Shown here in pieces: positions 19,986-29,785 of a stretch of 64,000 nt of DNA. Under the pieces are notes generated by a model that was not told the origin of the DNA, did no database searches, and saw only the letters and a program-made list of their open reading frames with translations. The position numbers and the translations under genes were made by a program. Source of the stretch: Thiorhodospira sibirica ATCC 700588. GTDB taxonomy: Bacteria > Pseudomonadota > Gammaproteobacteria > Ectothiorhodospirales > Ectothiorhodospiraceae. Location of the stretch: assembly GCF_000227725.2 (NCBI RefSeq), contig NZ_MU255056.1:2075884-2139883 (forward strand), given 5' to 3'. Numbering within the stretch: position 1 is the stretch's first letter; each line of letters opens with the position of its first letter.

Positions 19986-20498
19986 TTAATGCACCCGACG
20001 TACATCAATCAGGCGCTGGTGCCAATAGGGATTGAGGAGCATGTCCTCGCGCACGGTGCTGCCGGGGCGGGGGCTGTGGATGAAGCTGCCATCCCCGGTG
20101 GCAATGCCCACATGCAAGCTGGGGCGGTTACGCTGGATGATATTGAAAAATACCAGATCGCCCGCCTGAGGTTGTTTATCTGCAACAGCCTGTCCTTCAT
20201 TGATCAGATCCTGGGTGGTTCGCGGGAGTGCCAGCCCATATTGCCCGTATACCCAGTTCACCAGCCCCGAACAATCAAAGCCCTCGGCGGGGTGTTGTCC
20301 ACCCCAGGCGTAGGGCGTGCCAAGTTGTGCCCGGGCGGCTTCAACCAGTGCCTCACTGACGCTGGGGATAGTGAATGCTGGCGGCGGCATCGCGGTTTTT
20401 TCCGGACGCGGCGGCGTTGAAGTACAGGCGCTTATCAATAAAAGCGGCACCAAAAGCCAAGCAAGTCGTTTCAGCGGTAATCGTTCCGTTGTATGCAT
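19986..20498 (-). CDS. NlpC/P60-family peptidoglycan endopeptidase lipoprotein
   Basis: The protein has 170 residues with a lipoprotein signal (LLLISAC, lipidated Cys at ~25). The NlpC/P60 cysteine peptidase domain has the catalytic Cys in FDCSGLVNW, His in LHVGIA and third residue in FIHSPRPG. Such Spr/NlpC-type enzymes cut peptide cross-links during cell-wall growth. It follows the NicO gene with only a 6-bp gap, so it is the last gene of a four-gene operon. Confidence 0.88.
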   Translation of the reverse strand: MHTTERLPLKRLAWLLVPLLLISACTSTPPRPEKTAMPPPAFTIPSVSEALVEAARAQLGTPYAWGGQHPAEGFDCSGLVNWVYGQYGLALPRTTQDLINEGQAVADKQPQAGDLVFFNIIQRNRPSLHVGIATGDGSFIHSPRPGSTVREDMLLNPYWHQRLIDVRRVH

Positions 20499-20504
20499 GA
20501 TAGT

Positions 20505-21572
20505 TTATAACTTGAATGGGTGAGTGGGAGGAGGCGGCATGACGGTACTGCCATAAAGCAGGGCCAGGCCGATGAATAAAATCAACAGGCCACCCGCCAA
20601 CGCGGCGAAATGACCCAGCAGTGGCCAGCGTGAATGCTCGCCACCGACCAAACGGCTCGCCAGATGGCGCGCCTTGACCGCAATCACGGCCAGCAGCGAG
20701 ACCGTGATTGCGGTACCCAGGGACATGGCCAGTACGGCCATGACCCCGGCAAGCCATAAATTCAATAGATGCGCAACCGCCAGCACCACCAGCGCTCCGG
20801 TACACGGACGCATACCAACCGCCAGCACCACCAGTAGCATGGTTTTGCGATCGGCTTTATCCAGGGTGCGCGGATCAATATGATGTGCATTGCCACAGCC
20901 GCAGTGTGCGCTATGCGTAGGTGTGGGAGTGGCTTGCTGGGGGGCTGCCTGGATGGGGATAACCCGCGCAGATGCGGGTGCAGGTGGGGGCGTGCTGGGT
21001 GTCGGTTTTGGTCGGCGCAGATGGGCCCACAGAGGCTTGCCGCCGCGCCACACCAGCCAAAGCCCCAGCAGGCTGACCAGGATAAAACTAAAGCGCTCAA
21101 CTGTATCGGCTTGCGCCAAGGCATCACGGGTCAGCCAACCAAACAGTTTGACCAGGACGAAGACCAGCACAATCGCGCTGACTCCCTGGACGATGGCCGA
21201 CAGAAAAGACAGCCAGACCCCGCGCCGGAGCTGCTGATGGTGGGTGAGCAGGTAGGTGGTGATTACCGCCTTGCCATGCCCAGGGCCTGCGGCGTGAAAA
21301 ATGCCGTAAAAAAAGCTGATTAAAATCAGCGTAGTGATGGTGGCAAGCTCGGGCGCCTCGCGCACCGCCTGCATGGCGGTGGAGAGTTCGCGGTGTAACT
21401 CGCGCTGCTTGGCCAATACCCATTGGGTGGCCTGTTCCCACACGCTCAGATCATCAGCCTGTGGTGCATATCCGGTAGGGCTATCGTTGGCCCCCGTCAT
21501 CAAGGGAATAAAGAGGAGTGCAATCGCCACGAGCACGCACAGCCGCTTTATCCATGTACGCATTATTCGCAT
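20505..21572 (-). CDS. NicO-family nickel/cobalt transporter
   Basis: The 355 residues have about seven hydrophobic helices and the family signatures AGPGHGKAVITTYLL and GMRPCTGALVVLAVA. A large cytoplasmic or periplasmic loop is rich in His and Cys (HSAHCGCGNAHHID) and probably captures metal. Members either export Ni/Co (RcnA) or import them. Pairing with a DUF1007 periplasmic protein is common and, with the adjacent gamma carbonic anhydrase, suggests metal handling for that enzyme. Its start overlaps the DUF1007 stop by 10 bp. Confidence 0.85.
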   Translation of the reverse strand: MRIMRTWIKRLCVLVAIALLFIPLMTGANDSPTGYAPQADDLSVWEQATQWVLAKQRELHRELSTAMQAVREAPELATITTLILISFFYGIFHAAGPGHGKAVITTYLLTHHQQLRRGVWLSFLSAIVQGVSAIVLVFVLVKLFGWLTRDALAQADTVERFSFILVSLLGLWLVWRGGKPLWAHLRRPKPTPSTPPPAPASARVIPIQAAPQQATPTPTHSAHCGCGNAHHIDPRTLDKADRKTMLLVVLAVGMRPCTGALVVLAVAHLLNLWLAGVMAVLAMSLGTAITVSLLAVIAVKARHLASRLVGGEHSRWPLLGHFAALAGGLLILFIGLALLYGSTVMPPPPTHPFKL

Positions 21573-22270
21573 CGCAGCTCCACGAATTCGGCAAAATGCT
21601 TGCCCAGATCGGGGTCGCTGATTTCGTTGATATCAAGTGCCGCAGCCCGCGCCACCAAAGCAGGGGAGGGGTTGGGCGGCTTGATCTGTAGCTGACAATG
21701 CAAGCGTGCACTGTCCCAGGAGACGGCATCGGTATCCGCTTCATGCAGGATTTCGATGTAATAGGTGGGGTCATAGATTTGATAATGCAGCGGTGCCTGC
21801 GCTGTAGGGGTCACAGGTTGTGCCAGCAACAGATCAAAGCCCAGCTGCAAGCGCGAACGCTCAATGTTCAAACGATGATTGTCAATACCACGAACGGCCA
21901 GCGGTTTGCCATTGAGCGCCATCTCGGTGAAATAGGCGTAGTCCTTGAGATTGCGGATCATCCGCCCGCCGATGTCATTGAGTTTTTCCTGCAAGGTATC
22001 GCCGTGCGCATCCTCGCGCATTTCTTCGAGCAAAATCATGCTATACAGCGGATCGAGCAGCCAATACTGACGCAAACCGGTGACCTGTCCCTGGGCATCA
22101 CTGAGCACCCGCACCTGCAGATCAATCCAGGCATGAGGATGGGCCCTGGCAGGATGGAGCATAAGCAGCCAGCACAGCAGACCCAGTAACATCCACAGGC
22201 GCCCGGCTTTGGCCTTCGCAAAGCGCCGCTGCGCTGCGTGCCCCTTATCTAGCCTGCCTGCACGCCTCAT
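21563..22270 (-). CDS. DUF1007 periplasmic protein of NicO-type metal transport
   Basis: The 235 residues include an N-terminal hydrophobic segment and the DUF1007 opening HPHAWIDLQVRV followed by LRQYWLLDPLYS. DUF1007 proteins accompany NicO transporters and are thought to work with them in the periplasm; the exact role is unknown. The gene overlaps both neighbours (ATGA with the carbonic anhydrase, 10 bp with the transporter), so the three are tightly coupled. Confidence 0.8.
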   Translation of the reverse strand: MRRAGRLDKGHAAQRRFAKAKAGRLWMLLGLLCWLLMLHPARAHPHAWIDLQVRVLSDAQGQVTGLRQYWLLDPLYSMILLEEMREDAHGDTLQEKLNDIGGRMIRNLKDYAYFTEMALNGKPLAVRGIDNHRLNIERSRLQLGFDLLLAQPVTPTAQAPLHYQIYDPTYYIEILHEADTDAVSWDSARLHCQLQIKPPNPSPALVARAAALDINEISDPDLGKHFAEFVELRCE

Positions 22271-22827
22271 AGTTCGTTTTGGATACGCTTATAGCGGCGC
22301 GCCAGATCAATATTGGTCTGGGCGACATCTTCAGAGAAATTGGCGGCATCGGGAGTAATGCGATCAATCAGTTCAAGATCTGCATTGGATTGAATATGGG
22401 TTGCCGAGGGCACATAAAAATGTGCCGGGATGGTGCATCCCTCGACCACAGAATTATGGCGAATCATCGCCCCTTCGCCCACCGTGCAATTAAACAGCAC
22501 GGTATTAAAGCCAATAAACACGCGGTTTCCCACCTGACACGGGCCATGCACAATGGAACGATGCGCAATCGAACTCTGACAGCCGATCTCTACCCGCGCC
22601 CCGGATTTGGAATGAATCACCACGCCATCCTGGATATTGGAATTATCCCCGATAATAATCGGCTCCATCCCGCCTTCCGGATTTAACTCATCGGCGCGGA
22701 TCACCGCATACGGGCCGATAAACACATTCTCGCCGACAATCACTTTGCCGCACAAAATTGCGGTCGGATCGACAAAGGCCGACTCCGCGACGACCGGCAA
22801 ATCGCCGCTTGGATTTTTACGGATCAT
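22267..22827 (-). CDS. Gamma-class carbonic anhydrase family protein
   Basis: This 186-residue left-handed beta-helix protein has hexapeptide repeats (IGPYAVIRAD, VGNRVFIGFNTVL). The three metal-binding His of Cam-type enzymes are conserved: IHS, then the H-x4-H pair in AHRSIVHG. It would hydrate CO2 using Zn, Fe or Co. It is the first gene of an operon with DUF1007, NicO and NlpC genes. The AT-rich 115 bp upstream probably hold the promoter. Confidence 0.85.
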   Translation of the reverse strand: MIRKNPSGDLPVVAESAFVDPTAILCGKVIVGENVFIGPYAVIRADELNPEGGMEPIIIGDNSNIQDGVVIHSKSGARVEIGCQSSIAHRSIVHGPCQVGNRVFIGFNTVLFNCTVGEGAMIRHNSVVEGCTIPAHFYVPSATHIQSNADLELIDRITPDAANFSEDVAQTNIDLARRYKRIQNEL

Positions 22828-22942
22828 GAATTCCCCTTACGCTTGAGTGGCAACCGTTGGCTATCGCGTGTCTGCGCGCCACTCGAAAAATTAAATGATG
22901 TTATTTCTAGCTTTTACATTAAAGTTATTGTATTTGCAAGTT

Positions 22943-23905
22943 TTAAGTGCTTAAGCCTAGCGGCGCACTGGCACCATTCCGGTCGGCAAAAAAGCGGCGT
23001 GCCGCCAGGCAATCGTGCCCGATTTGCTGTTGCAGGACGCTTTGGTTCTCAAAATGGCGCTCCGGGCGAAGCCGCGCCAGCAGCTCCACATGCACCTGCC
23101 GCCCATACAGATCTCCTGAAAAATCCAGCAGGTGAACCTCCAGGCGACTTTGCAGACCATCCACCGTCGGACGATTACCGAGATTGGCAACCCCCGGCAG
23201 CGGGTACGCCGCGACACCGTGTACCTCAACCGCATAAACCCCTTGCGCCGCAAGCTTTTGTGGCCCCAGACGCAGATTCAGCGTCGGAAAACCGAGCAAA
23301 CGCCCACGCTTGTCACCATGAATCACCCGCCCACTGAGGCGATAAGGACGCCCCAACAAACGCTGCGCCATGTGCATATCGCCTTGCAACAAAGCCTCGC
23401 GCAGGCGGGTACTGCTGGCGCGGCTACCCGCCACATCAAAATGGGGCATCGCCTGGGTCCCAAAACCATAGCGTTGCCCCGCCTCGCTTAAGGTCTGCAG
23501 ATTGCCCTGGCGATGCCGTCCAAAATGAAAATCATCGCCCACCACCAGATAGCGCACCCCCAGCGCCTCGACCAACAGCGTCTCGATGAAATCCAGCGCC
23601 TGCATCTGGGCCAGCCTTTGGTTGAAAGGCAGGCACAGTAAACGATCCACCGCCCACTGCTGCAGCGTTAGCACCTTGTCACGAAAACGGCTTAAGCGTA
23701 CCGGCGCCTGCGCACCCAGAAAAAACTCCCGAGGCAGCGGCTCAAAAGAAATCACCAGCACCGGCAGATCCAGCGCCTGCCCGTGTCGTTTGAGCAGATC
23801 CAGCACCGCCCGATGCCCTAGATGCAGGCCATCAAAATTGCCAATGCTCGCCACACAGCCACGATGGCGAGGACGTATATTATGCGCGCCGCGAATCAGT
23901 TCCAT
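22943..23905 (-). CDS. ribF: Bifunctional riboflavin kinase / FAD synthetase
   Basis: RibF converts riboflavin to FMN and then FAD. Of 320 residues, the N-terminal nucleotidyltransferase half has SIGNFDGLHLGHRAVL (HxGH-type) and the C-terminal flavokinase half has GFPTLNLRL, ANLGNRPTVDG and LLDFSGDLYG. Length and order are normal. The usual downstream ileS/lspA are not adjacent here. Confidence 0.93.
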   Translation of the reverse strand: MELIRGAHNIRPRHRGCVASIGNFDGLHLGHRAVLDLLKRHGQALDLPVLVISFEPLPREFFLGAQAPVRLSRFRDKVLTLQQWAVDRLLCLPFNQRLAQMQALDFIETLLVEALGVRYLVVGDDFHFGRHRQGNLQTLSEAGQRYGFGTQAMPHFDVAGSRASSTRLREALLQGDMHMAQRLLGRPYRLSGRVIHGDKRGRLLGFPTLNLRLGPQKLAAQGVYAVEVHGVAAYPLPGVANLGNRPTVDGLQSRLEVHLLDFSGDLYGRQVHVELLARLRPERHFENQSVLQQQIGHDCLAARRFFADRNGASAPLGLST

Positions 23906-24158
23906 GGGAATCAGCCAGCCAAAATGACGCCATTGTAACCGGATTATCCGACAGGCGTTAAGACCCGCAAATCAGGGTGCTATATTTCGCTGCATGCCAC
24001 GGTGCAAACGGACGTGGCGTATAAATTCAGGCGTGTAGTCCATGGTCCTTGGCGGAAAGTGCGGGAATGCTTGTATCCTTGTACCGCAATCAGGTATCTT
24101 GCAGCCAAAAGACTGATGCCCGCGTTCGCTGTCCACTTTAGGTGACCGTCACGCTCTT

Positions 24159-24953
24159 ATGAATAATAGTCCGAATGTTGTAGACCTGAAGGTTCTCAAG
24201 CAAGCCTGCAAGAATTGCGGTTTGTCTGATCTGTGCTTGCCGCTTGGCGTAAGCGCCGAGGAGCTTGAAGCGCTGGAGCGCATCATTGACCGTAAACGCC
24301 CCCTGCAGCGCAATGAGCACCTGTATGTGGCGGGGGATCGCATGACCTCGCTGTATGCCGTGCGTTCCGGTTCGGTGAAGACGTATACCGTCACCAATGA
24401 TGGACAGGAGCAGATCACCGGCTTTCATCTGCCGGGGGAATTGCTGGGCCTGGATGCCATCAATGGGGGGCTGCATCCGTGTTCGGCCAAGGCGCTGGAA
24501 ACCACGAGCATTTGCGAGATGCCCTTTGAGGCCCTGGAAGAGGTGTCGCAGCGCATTCCCGCCTTGCAGCATCAATTGTTTCGGATCATGAGTCGCGAGA
24601 TTCAAGCCGATGAGCATTTCATGATGCTGTTGGGGAAAAAATCCTCCGATGCCCGTCTGGCCTTTTTCCTGTTGAGCCTGTCAACCCGCCTGGGGGCGCG
24701 GGGCTTTTCTCACAAGGAGTTTTATCTCACCATGTCGCGCAACGATATTGCCAACTATCTGGGGCTTGCGGTGGAAACTGTCAGCCGCTTGTTTACCCGC
24801 TTTCAGAACGCGGGCATTGTGCATGTGCGACGCAAATTGGTCACCATTGAACGGCTTGAGCCTTTACGCCAGATTGCCGGGGTGCATCGCATCCAGGAAC
24901 GCTGTCAACCTGAGAACCAGGATCTTCCGCCGCTGCAGCCACCCTTGATCTGA
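24159..24953 (+). CDS. fnr: FNR/Anr-type oxygen-sensing transcriptional regulator
   Basis: The 264-residue CRP-family regulator has the oxygen-labile [4Fe-4S] ligands C17, C20, C26 and C108. A cyclic-nucleotide-like beta roll spans ~40-150. The C-terminal helix-turn-helix has the FNR recognition motif VETVSRLFTRF (E--SR). It switches on anaerobic and microaerobic genes. This fits a diazotroph, because nitrogenase expression needs low oxygen, although no clear FNR box was found before the nif genes. Confidence 0.9.
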   Translation: MNNSPNVVDLKVLKQACKNCGLSDLCLPLGVSAEELEALERIIDRKRPLQRNEHLYVAGDRMTSLYAVRSGSVKTYTVTNDGQEQITGFHLPGELLGLDAINGGLHPCSAKALETTSICEMPFEALEEVSQRIPALQHQLFRIMSREIQADEHFMMLLGKKSSDARLAFFLLSLSTRLGARGFSHKEFYLTMSRNDIANYLGLAVETVSRLFTRFQNAGIVHVRRKLVTIERLEPLRQIAGVHRIQERCQPENQDLPPLQPPLI

Positions 24954-25022
24954 TACCCTGATGTGCTGTCTTGTGCCAGACAAGATGGCATGAAAAACCT
25001 TAATCATTTGCCATAGATCCGC

Positions 25023-27203
25023 ATGTTAGCCCCGATTGAACACCGTATTGCTGAGGAATTAGGCGCGGGAGCGCATCAGGTTGCCGCTGCTGTCACACTG
25101 TTAGACGAAGGCGCGACGGTGCCGTTTATTGCCCGCTATCGCAAGGAGGCTACGGGCGGTCTGGATGATGCGCAGCTGCGCGTATTGGCAGAACGCCTGA
25201 GTTATCTGCGTGAACTGGAAAAGCGCCGCGAGGCCATTTTGGCCAGTATCGAGGAGCAGGGGAAGCTGTCTGATGTCTTGCGTGAGGCACTTGAAAACGC
25301 CGCCACCAAGCAGCATCTGGAGGACCTGTATCTGCCTTACAAGCCCAAGCGGCGCACCAAGGCACAGATTGCCCGCGAGGCGGGTATTGAGCCGCTGGCG
25401 CTGGCGCTGTGTGAGGATCCTCACCAGGATCCGCAGCAATGCGCCCAGGCGTATTTAAATCCCGAGGCCGGTTTTGCTGATGTCAAGGCGGTGCTTGACG
25501 GGGCGCGGCAGATTCTCATGGAACGCTTTGCCCAGGATGCCGCCTTGCTGGCGCAGTTGCGTGAGTATTTGCAGGGGCATGGGGTGATGGTGTCTAGCGT
25601 GATCGAGGGACAGGAAGAGGCCGGGGCTAAATTTCGCGATTGGTTCAATTTTCGCGAGGCCCTGGAAAAAATCCCCTCACACCGTGCCCTGGCGCTGTTT
25701 CGCGGGCGTAACGAGGGCTTTTTGCGGCTGAGTCTGGGTCTGGATGATGATCCGGTCGATGGTAGTGTGCGCACCACGGCGCACCCCTGTGAGCGGCGCA
25801 TTGCGGCGCATTTCAAGGTGCAGGATCAGGGGCGGGCGGCTGATGCCTGGCTCCTGGAAACGGTGCGCTGGGCCTGGAGTGTCAAGATTGCCTTGCAGCT
25901 TGAGCTGGAATTGATGAATGCGGTGCGTGAGCGCGCCGAGGAAGAAGCGATTCGGGTTTTTGCCCGCAATCTGCACGATCTGCTCTTGGCGGCCCCCGCC
26001 GGTGCGCGTCCCACCTTGGGGCTTGATCCGGGGATTCGCACCGGAGTGAAGGTGGCGGTCATTGATCCCACGGGGCAGGTGGTGGATACCGCGACCGTGT
26101 ATCCCTTTGAGCCGCGCCGGGATGTGGAAGGGACGCTGAATACCTTGCTACAACTGATTCAAAAGCATGGGGTTGAGCTGATTGCCATTGGCAACGGCAC
26201 CGCCAGCCGTGAAACCGATCGCTTAGCCGATGAACTGCTCAAGCGGGCGCGTCTGCCGCGTCTGGTGAAAATCATGGTATCCGAGGCCGGGGCCTCGGTG
26301 TATTCGGCCTCAGAAATCGCCTCGGCAGAGCTTCCGCAGCTGGATGTGTCTTTGCGCGGTGCCGTTTCCATTGCCCGCCGTCTGCAAGACCCGCTGGCCG
26401 AACTGGTCAAGATTGACCCCAAATCCATCGGCGTGGGGCAGTATCAGCATGATGTCAATCAAAGCCGGCTGATGAAAAGCCTTGATGATGTGGTCGAAGA
26501 TTGCGTCAATGCCGTGGGGGTGGATGTAAACACCGCCTCCCCGGCGCTATTGGCGCGTATTTCCGGCCTGAATACGAGCTTATCGGCCAATATTGTCGCA
26601 TATCGCAATGCCAACGGGCCGTATCCTAACCGTGAGGCGCTGAAAAAAGTGCCGCGCCTGGGTCCCAAGGCCTTTGAACAATCGGCAGGCTTTTTGCGCA
26701 TTCAGACCGGCGATAATCCGCTGGATGCCTCAGCGGTGCATCCCGAGGCCTATCCGGTGGTGGCGCGGATGGCGCAAGACATCGGCAAAACGGTGCGCGA
26801 GATGATCGGCAATACAGCCTTACTCAAGCGACTCAAACCCGAAAAATATACTGATGAACGCTTCGGTGTGCCGACGGTGCGTGATATTTTCAGCGAGCTG
26901 GAAAAACCCGGCCGCGACCCCCGCCCGGAATTTCGCACCGCCCGCTTTGCCGAAGGCGTTGAGGCACTCAAGGATTTACAGCCGGGGATGATGCTTGAAG
27001 GGGTGGTTACCAATGTCACCAACTTTGGCGCCTTTGTAGACATCGGCGTGCATCAGGATGGTCTGGTGCATATCTCGGCGTTGGCAGATCGTTACGTCAA
27101 AGACCCCCGCGAGGTGGTCAAGGCCGGGGATATTGTCAAAGTGAAGGTGCAAGAGGTCGATCTGGCCCGCAAGCGTATCGCCTTGTCGATGCGTATGCGC
27201 TAA
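25023..27203 (+). CDS. tex: Tex RNA-binding transcription accessory protein
   Basis: The 726 residues hold the usual order: N-terminal HTH-rich region, YqgF/RNase H-like domain ([17 protein letters not shown]), helix-hairpin-helix ([18 protein letters not shown]) and C-terminal S1 domain ([24 protein letters not shown]). Tex binds RNA and RNA polymerase and affects expression of some toxin or stress genes; a strict enzymatic activity is not established. The gene starts at ATG 25023. Confidence 0.93.
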   Translation: MLAPIEHRIAEELGAGAHQVAAAVTLLDEGATVPFIARYRKEATGGLDDAQLRVLAERLSYLRELEKRREAILASIEEQGKLSDVLREALENAATKQHLEDLYLPYKPKRRTKAQIAREAGIEPLALALCEDPHQDPQQCAQAYLNPEAGFADVKAVLDGARQILMERFAQDAALLAQLREYLQGHGVMVSSVIEGQEEAGAKFRDWFNFREALEKIPSHRALALFRGRNEGFLRLSLGLDDDPVDGSVRTTAHPCERRIAAHFKVQDQGRAADAWLLETVRWAWSVKIALQLELELMNAVRERAEEEAIRVFARNLHDLLLAAPAGARPTLGLDPGIRTGVKVAVIDPTGQVVDTATVYPFEPRRDVEGTLNTLLQLIQKHGVELIAIGNGTASRETDRLADELLKRARLPRLVKIMVSEAGASVYSASEIASAELPQLDVSLRGAVSIARRLQDPLAELVKIDPKSIGVGQYQHDVNQSRLMKSLDDVVEDCVNAVGVDVNTASPALLARISGLNTSLSANIVAYRNANGPYPNREALKKVPRLGPKAFEQSAGFLRIQTGDNPLDASAVHPEAYPVVARMAQDIGKTVREMIGNTALLKRLKPEKYTDERFGVPTVRDIFSELEKPGRDPRPEFRTARFAEGVEALKDLQPGMMLEGVVTNVTNFGAFVDIGVHQDGLVHISALADRYVKDPREVVKAGDIVKVKVQEVDLARKRIALSMRMR

Positions 27204-27221
27204 ATCACAGGAGGGGCGGCG

Positions 27222-27668
27222 ATGCCGTATGCCATAAGGTTGACCGGGCAGACCTTGCCCGGCGTAGCAACGCCAGAAGCTGCGGCGCGTCTGGCAGCCT
27301 TGTTCAAATTGCCCACAGAAAAAGCCGCCGCGCTGTTGGGTGGACAGCCCATCACCATCAAAACCGGCCTGGATGAAGCGACGGCGGAAAAATACCTCGC
27401 CGCCCTGGCCAAGGCCGGAGTTGCGGCCACACGTCTGTCGGATGAACATCCGCCGACAACCGACACGCCATCACCTCAAGCCGCTGCACCGGACTGGACC
27501 ATCGCCCCGGTCGGCGTAATTTTGAGCGAATCCAAGGCGGTTGCTCCCCCGGCGGTGGATCTGTCCGGTCTGAGTCTGGCAGAACCGGGGGCCATTCTGG
27601 CCGAGCCTACGGAGATCCCGGAACCCAAGATTGATATCAGCGGCCTGAAGGTGTTACCCGAGCGCTGA
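27222..27668 (+). CDS. Hypothetical protein with small N-terminal domain and repeated tail
   Basis: The protein has 148 residues. The first ~75 (RLTGQTLPGVATPEAAARL..LFKLP..) resemble a small domain found at the N-terminus of many uncharacterised gammaproteobacterial proteins; I cannot name it. The tail is Pro/Ala-rich, with related short repeats VDLSGLSLAEPGAIL and IDISGLKVLP. The gene lies 18 bp after tex, with an AGGAGGG ribosome site, so it is probably co-transcribed. No membrane segment is visible and the function is unknown. Confidence 0.6.
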   Translation: MPYAIRLTGQTLPGVATPEAAARLAALFKLPTEKAAALLGGQPITIKTGLDEATAEKYLAALAKAGVAATRLSDEHPPTTDTPSPQAAAPDWTIAPVGVILSESKAVAPPAVDLSGLSLAEPGAILAEPTEIPEPKIDISGLKVLPER

Positions 27669-28733
27669 TCAGTGCCATTGATGGGCCAGCGCGACGGCAT
27701 CGCTGGCACTGGCCGCACATCCGTGCGCACCAACCACCGATACCAGCGCGGGGATGCGCGAGATAATCTGTCCGCCGACCATGATGGGAATATCCGGCTG
27801 TTTGCGGCGGATCAGCGAGATGGTGCGCTTCAGGGTGGTTAACGAGAAGGGCAAGGTCGTGGATAAGGCAATGAAATTCGGTCGGGTTTCTTCCATCATG
27901 CTCACCAGACTGTCTGCCGGGGTGTTGGCACCGAGAAAAATCGTTGACCAGCCGTGGATTTCAAGAATATCGGCCACCATGCGCGCCCCGAGTTCGTGGT
28001 ATTCGTTGGGCGAAGAGGCAACCAGGGCGGTGCCTCGCTGACCGTTTTCAAAGGCCAGTTGCAGATAAAAATTGGCCATAATGCGATTAGCCACGCTGGT
28101 CGCCAGATGTTCGCGGGCCACCGACACCTTCCCCATCTCCCATAAAGCGCCCACCCGATACATCACCGGCTGAATCACATCCAGATAAAAATGCTCCAGC
28201 TCCTGCGGGTTATGTACCAGGGATTCTGCCATCTGCATAGCCCCGTTGACCTCACCGGCCAAAATCAGCTCAAGAAACTGCTCGCCTGCCGGTGACAGTG
28301 ACTCGCTGATACAATCCAGCGGTTCACGCGCTTGGCGCATATGTTCTTCATGGCGGGATTTCATCCAGTCATACAACTGCACCAAGGGGGTCGCGGCCTG
28401 GGTGGGCAACTGGCTACGCACCGCCGCAATCCAGGCATCAAAGGCCGCCGGGAAATAATCCGCGCTAAAGCCATTGGCAATGTCATTGCGATAGCGCCAG
28501 GGCAGGGTCTCTGACAACAGCTCAAAGGTTTCCAGCTCCAGCGCCTCGGACACCACCAGACCGTGATTACGCTGTTCCTCTTGCATCAGCGGAAAGGAAT
28601 CCCCAATCCACGCCTGAATCTGCGGGTTCGCCTTCATCTGCTGATCCACGGCATTGAGCAGACAGGGCAAGTTATTGCGGTACATGGAAGCAACTTCTTT
28701 GGGGATTGGAATCTGTAAAGCATTATCAGACAT
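27669..28733 (-). CDS. Cobalamin (B12)-binding domain regulatory protein
   Basis: The protein has 354 residues. Residues ~160-240 form the helical cap typical of B12-binding modules (LAGEVNGAMQMAESL, YRVGALWEMGKVSVAREHLA). Residues ~245-350 are the Rossmann-like cobalamin domain with EYHELG, which fits the (E/D)xHxxG base-ligating motif, and MVGGQII. The W...EH cap layout is like CarH/LitR and AerR photoreceptor modules, but no MerR DNA-binding domain is present. It is therefore probably an adaptor that senses light, oxygen or cobalamin. It lies downstream of a GGDEF gene in the gsp-containing operon. Confidence 0.8.
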   Translation of the reverse strand: MSDNALQIPIPKEVASMYRNNLPCLLNAVDQQMKANPQIQAWIGDSFPLMQEEQRNHGLVVSEALELETFELLSETLPWRYRNDIANGFSADYFPAAFDAWIAAVRSQLPTQAATPLVQLYDWMKSRHEEHMRQAREPLDCISESLSPAGEQFLELILAGEVNGAMQMAESLVHNPQELEHFYLDVIQPVMYRVGALWEMGKVSVAREHLATSVANRIMANFYLQLAFENGQRGTALVASSPNEYHELGARMVADILEIHGWSTIFLGANTPADSLVSMMEETRPNFIALSTTLPFSLTTLKRTISLIRRKQPDIPIMVGGQIISRIPALVSVVGAHGCAASASDAVALAHQWH

Positions 28734-28756
28734 GGCAGCTTCTCACGGGTCAACAT

Positions 28757-28813
28757 GTGGCGACACCTTCCCGGTGTGGTTTTCTGGGAGCAGCATCTTC
28801 CAGATGCCACCAC
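28757..28813. repeat. Dispersed palindromic repeat (GTGGCG type)
   Basis: Two hairpins (ACACC-TTCCC-GGTGT and GCATC-TTCCA-GATGC) are flanked by GTGG and CCAC. Related copies are at 37004-37137, 55352-55431 and 56813-56869. Confidence 0.7.
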
Positions 28814-28818
28814 GGGGC

Positions 28819-29769
28819 TTAGCCAGCGGCTTGATATAACACGGTCTGATCACGTCCGCTGCGCTTGGCTTGATACAGGGCATTATCGGCGCGCTTGAGA
28901 ATGCTGGCCGGGGTATCCTGGGGCTGTTTTTGGGTGACGCCCAAACTCATGGTGATATGGTGCGCTGTACCGGGTACCTGAATCAAGCGGCTCATGGTAC
29001 GGATTTTTTCGGCAAAGATAAAAGCCCCCTGCTGATCGGTGGCGGGCAACAGAATCACAAATTCTTCGCCGCCGATGCGGGCGGGCAGGTCCTTTTCACG
29101 GCTTCCCTGGCTTAAGGTACGGCCCACCGCCTTGAGCACCTCATCGCCGATGTCGTGGCCATAGGTATCATTGATGGCTTTGAAATGATCAATGTCCAGC
29201 ATCACCAGGGAAAAGGGATTGGAAGAACGCCGATCTTGCAGGTATTCGTTTAAATGATGCATCAGCGAGCGCCGGTTGGCCAGCTCGGTGAGGGTATCCA
29301 GATGCAGCAGTTTGTTAATGGTGACGTTAGCCTGTTCCAGGGCTTTTTGCTTGCGCCGCATCTCGCGCACGGTATTGACTAGCTGATTGTTCAGACCGGA
29401 GATTTTAAGCATCAGTTCGGCGGTATTTTCGCCGTCACTGCTAAGCGCCATCCACAACAGGCAATGGCTGGAATCCTCCGCAGACAAGACCTGACAATCC
29501 ACCGGCATATTCAGGCCATTCGCCCCCAGCGATACACGTCCCTGCATTTGCATCCCCTGTAACAGTTGCATCAGCAACAGTCCTCCGGCACGATCCAGAT
29601 AATCGGCCAGACGCTCTCCGACCGGGTTGGATTCACTGCCCAGCAAAACGCACAGCCCCGGATTACAGGCCTGGATCACCCCATCCTGATCCAGCAACAC
29701 CAAGGCAATGGCTGGAGTGCGGAGCAGATGGTTGAGCACAGCGGCAGACTGTTGTGGACTAAGGTTCAT
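28819..29769 (-). CDS. Diguanylate cyclase with N-terminal PAS-like domain
   Basis: The protein has 316 residues. Residues ~10-110 look like a PAS fold (AIALVLLDQDGVIQACNPGL). A coiled coil comes next (~120-150), then a GGDEF domain with the intact GGEEF site, DIDHFKAIND and LTELANRRSL. It should make c-di-GMP in the cytoplasm. A B12-binding protein follows it (85 bp) and a BamD-like/GspN-M-L series precedes it (16 bp gap), suggesting a signalling pair attached to an envelope operon. Confidence 0.85.
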   Translation of the reverse strand: MNLSPQQSAAVLNHLLRTPAIALVLLDQDGVIQACNPGLCVLLGSESNPVGERLADYLDRAGGLLLMQLLQGMQMQGRVSLGANGLNMPVDCQVLSAEDSSHCLLWMALSSDGENTAELMLKISGLNNQLVNTVREMRRKQKALEQANVTINKLLHLDTLTELANRRSLMHHLNEYLQDRRSSNPFSLVMLDIDHFKAINDTYGHDIGDEVLKAVGRTLSQGSREKDLPARIGGEEFVILLPATDQQGAFIFAEKIRTMSRLIQVPGTAHHITMSLGVTQKQPQDTPASILKRADNALYQAKRSGRDQTVLYQAAG

Positions 29770-29785
29770 TGCAGCAGACGATATC

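Noticed and set aside
22880..22945. Possible Zur box before the gamma carbonic anhydrase operon (ATGTTAT-like sequence)
   Set aside because: Only one half-site resembles the gammaproteobacterial Zur consensus; the AT-rich background makes chance likely.
22843..23491. Several plus-strand open frames across ribF
   Set aside because: They are antisense readings of ribF, which is complete with conserved motifs on the minus strand.
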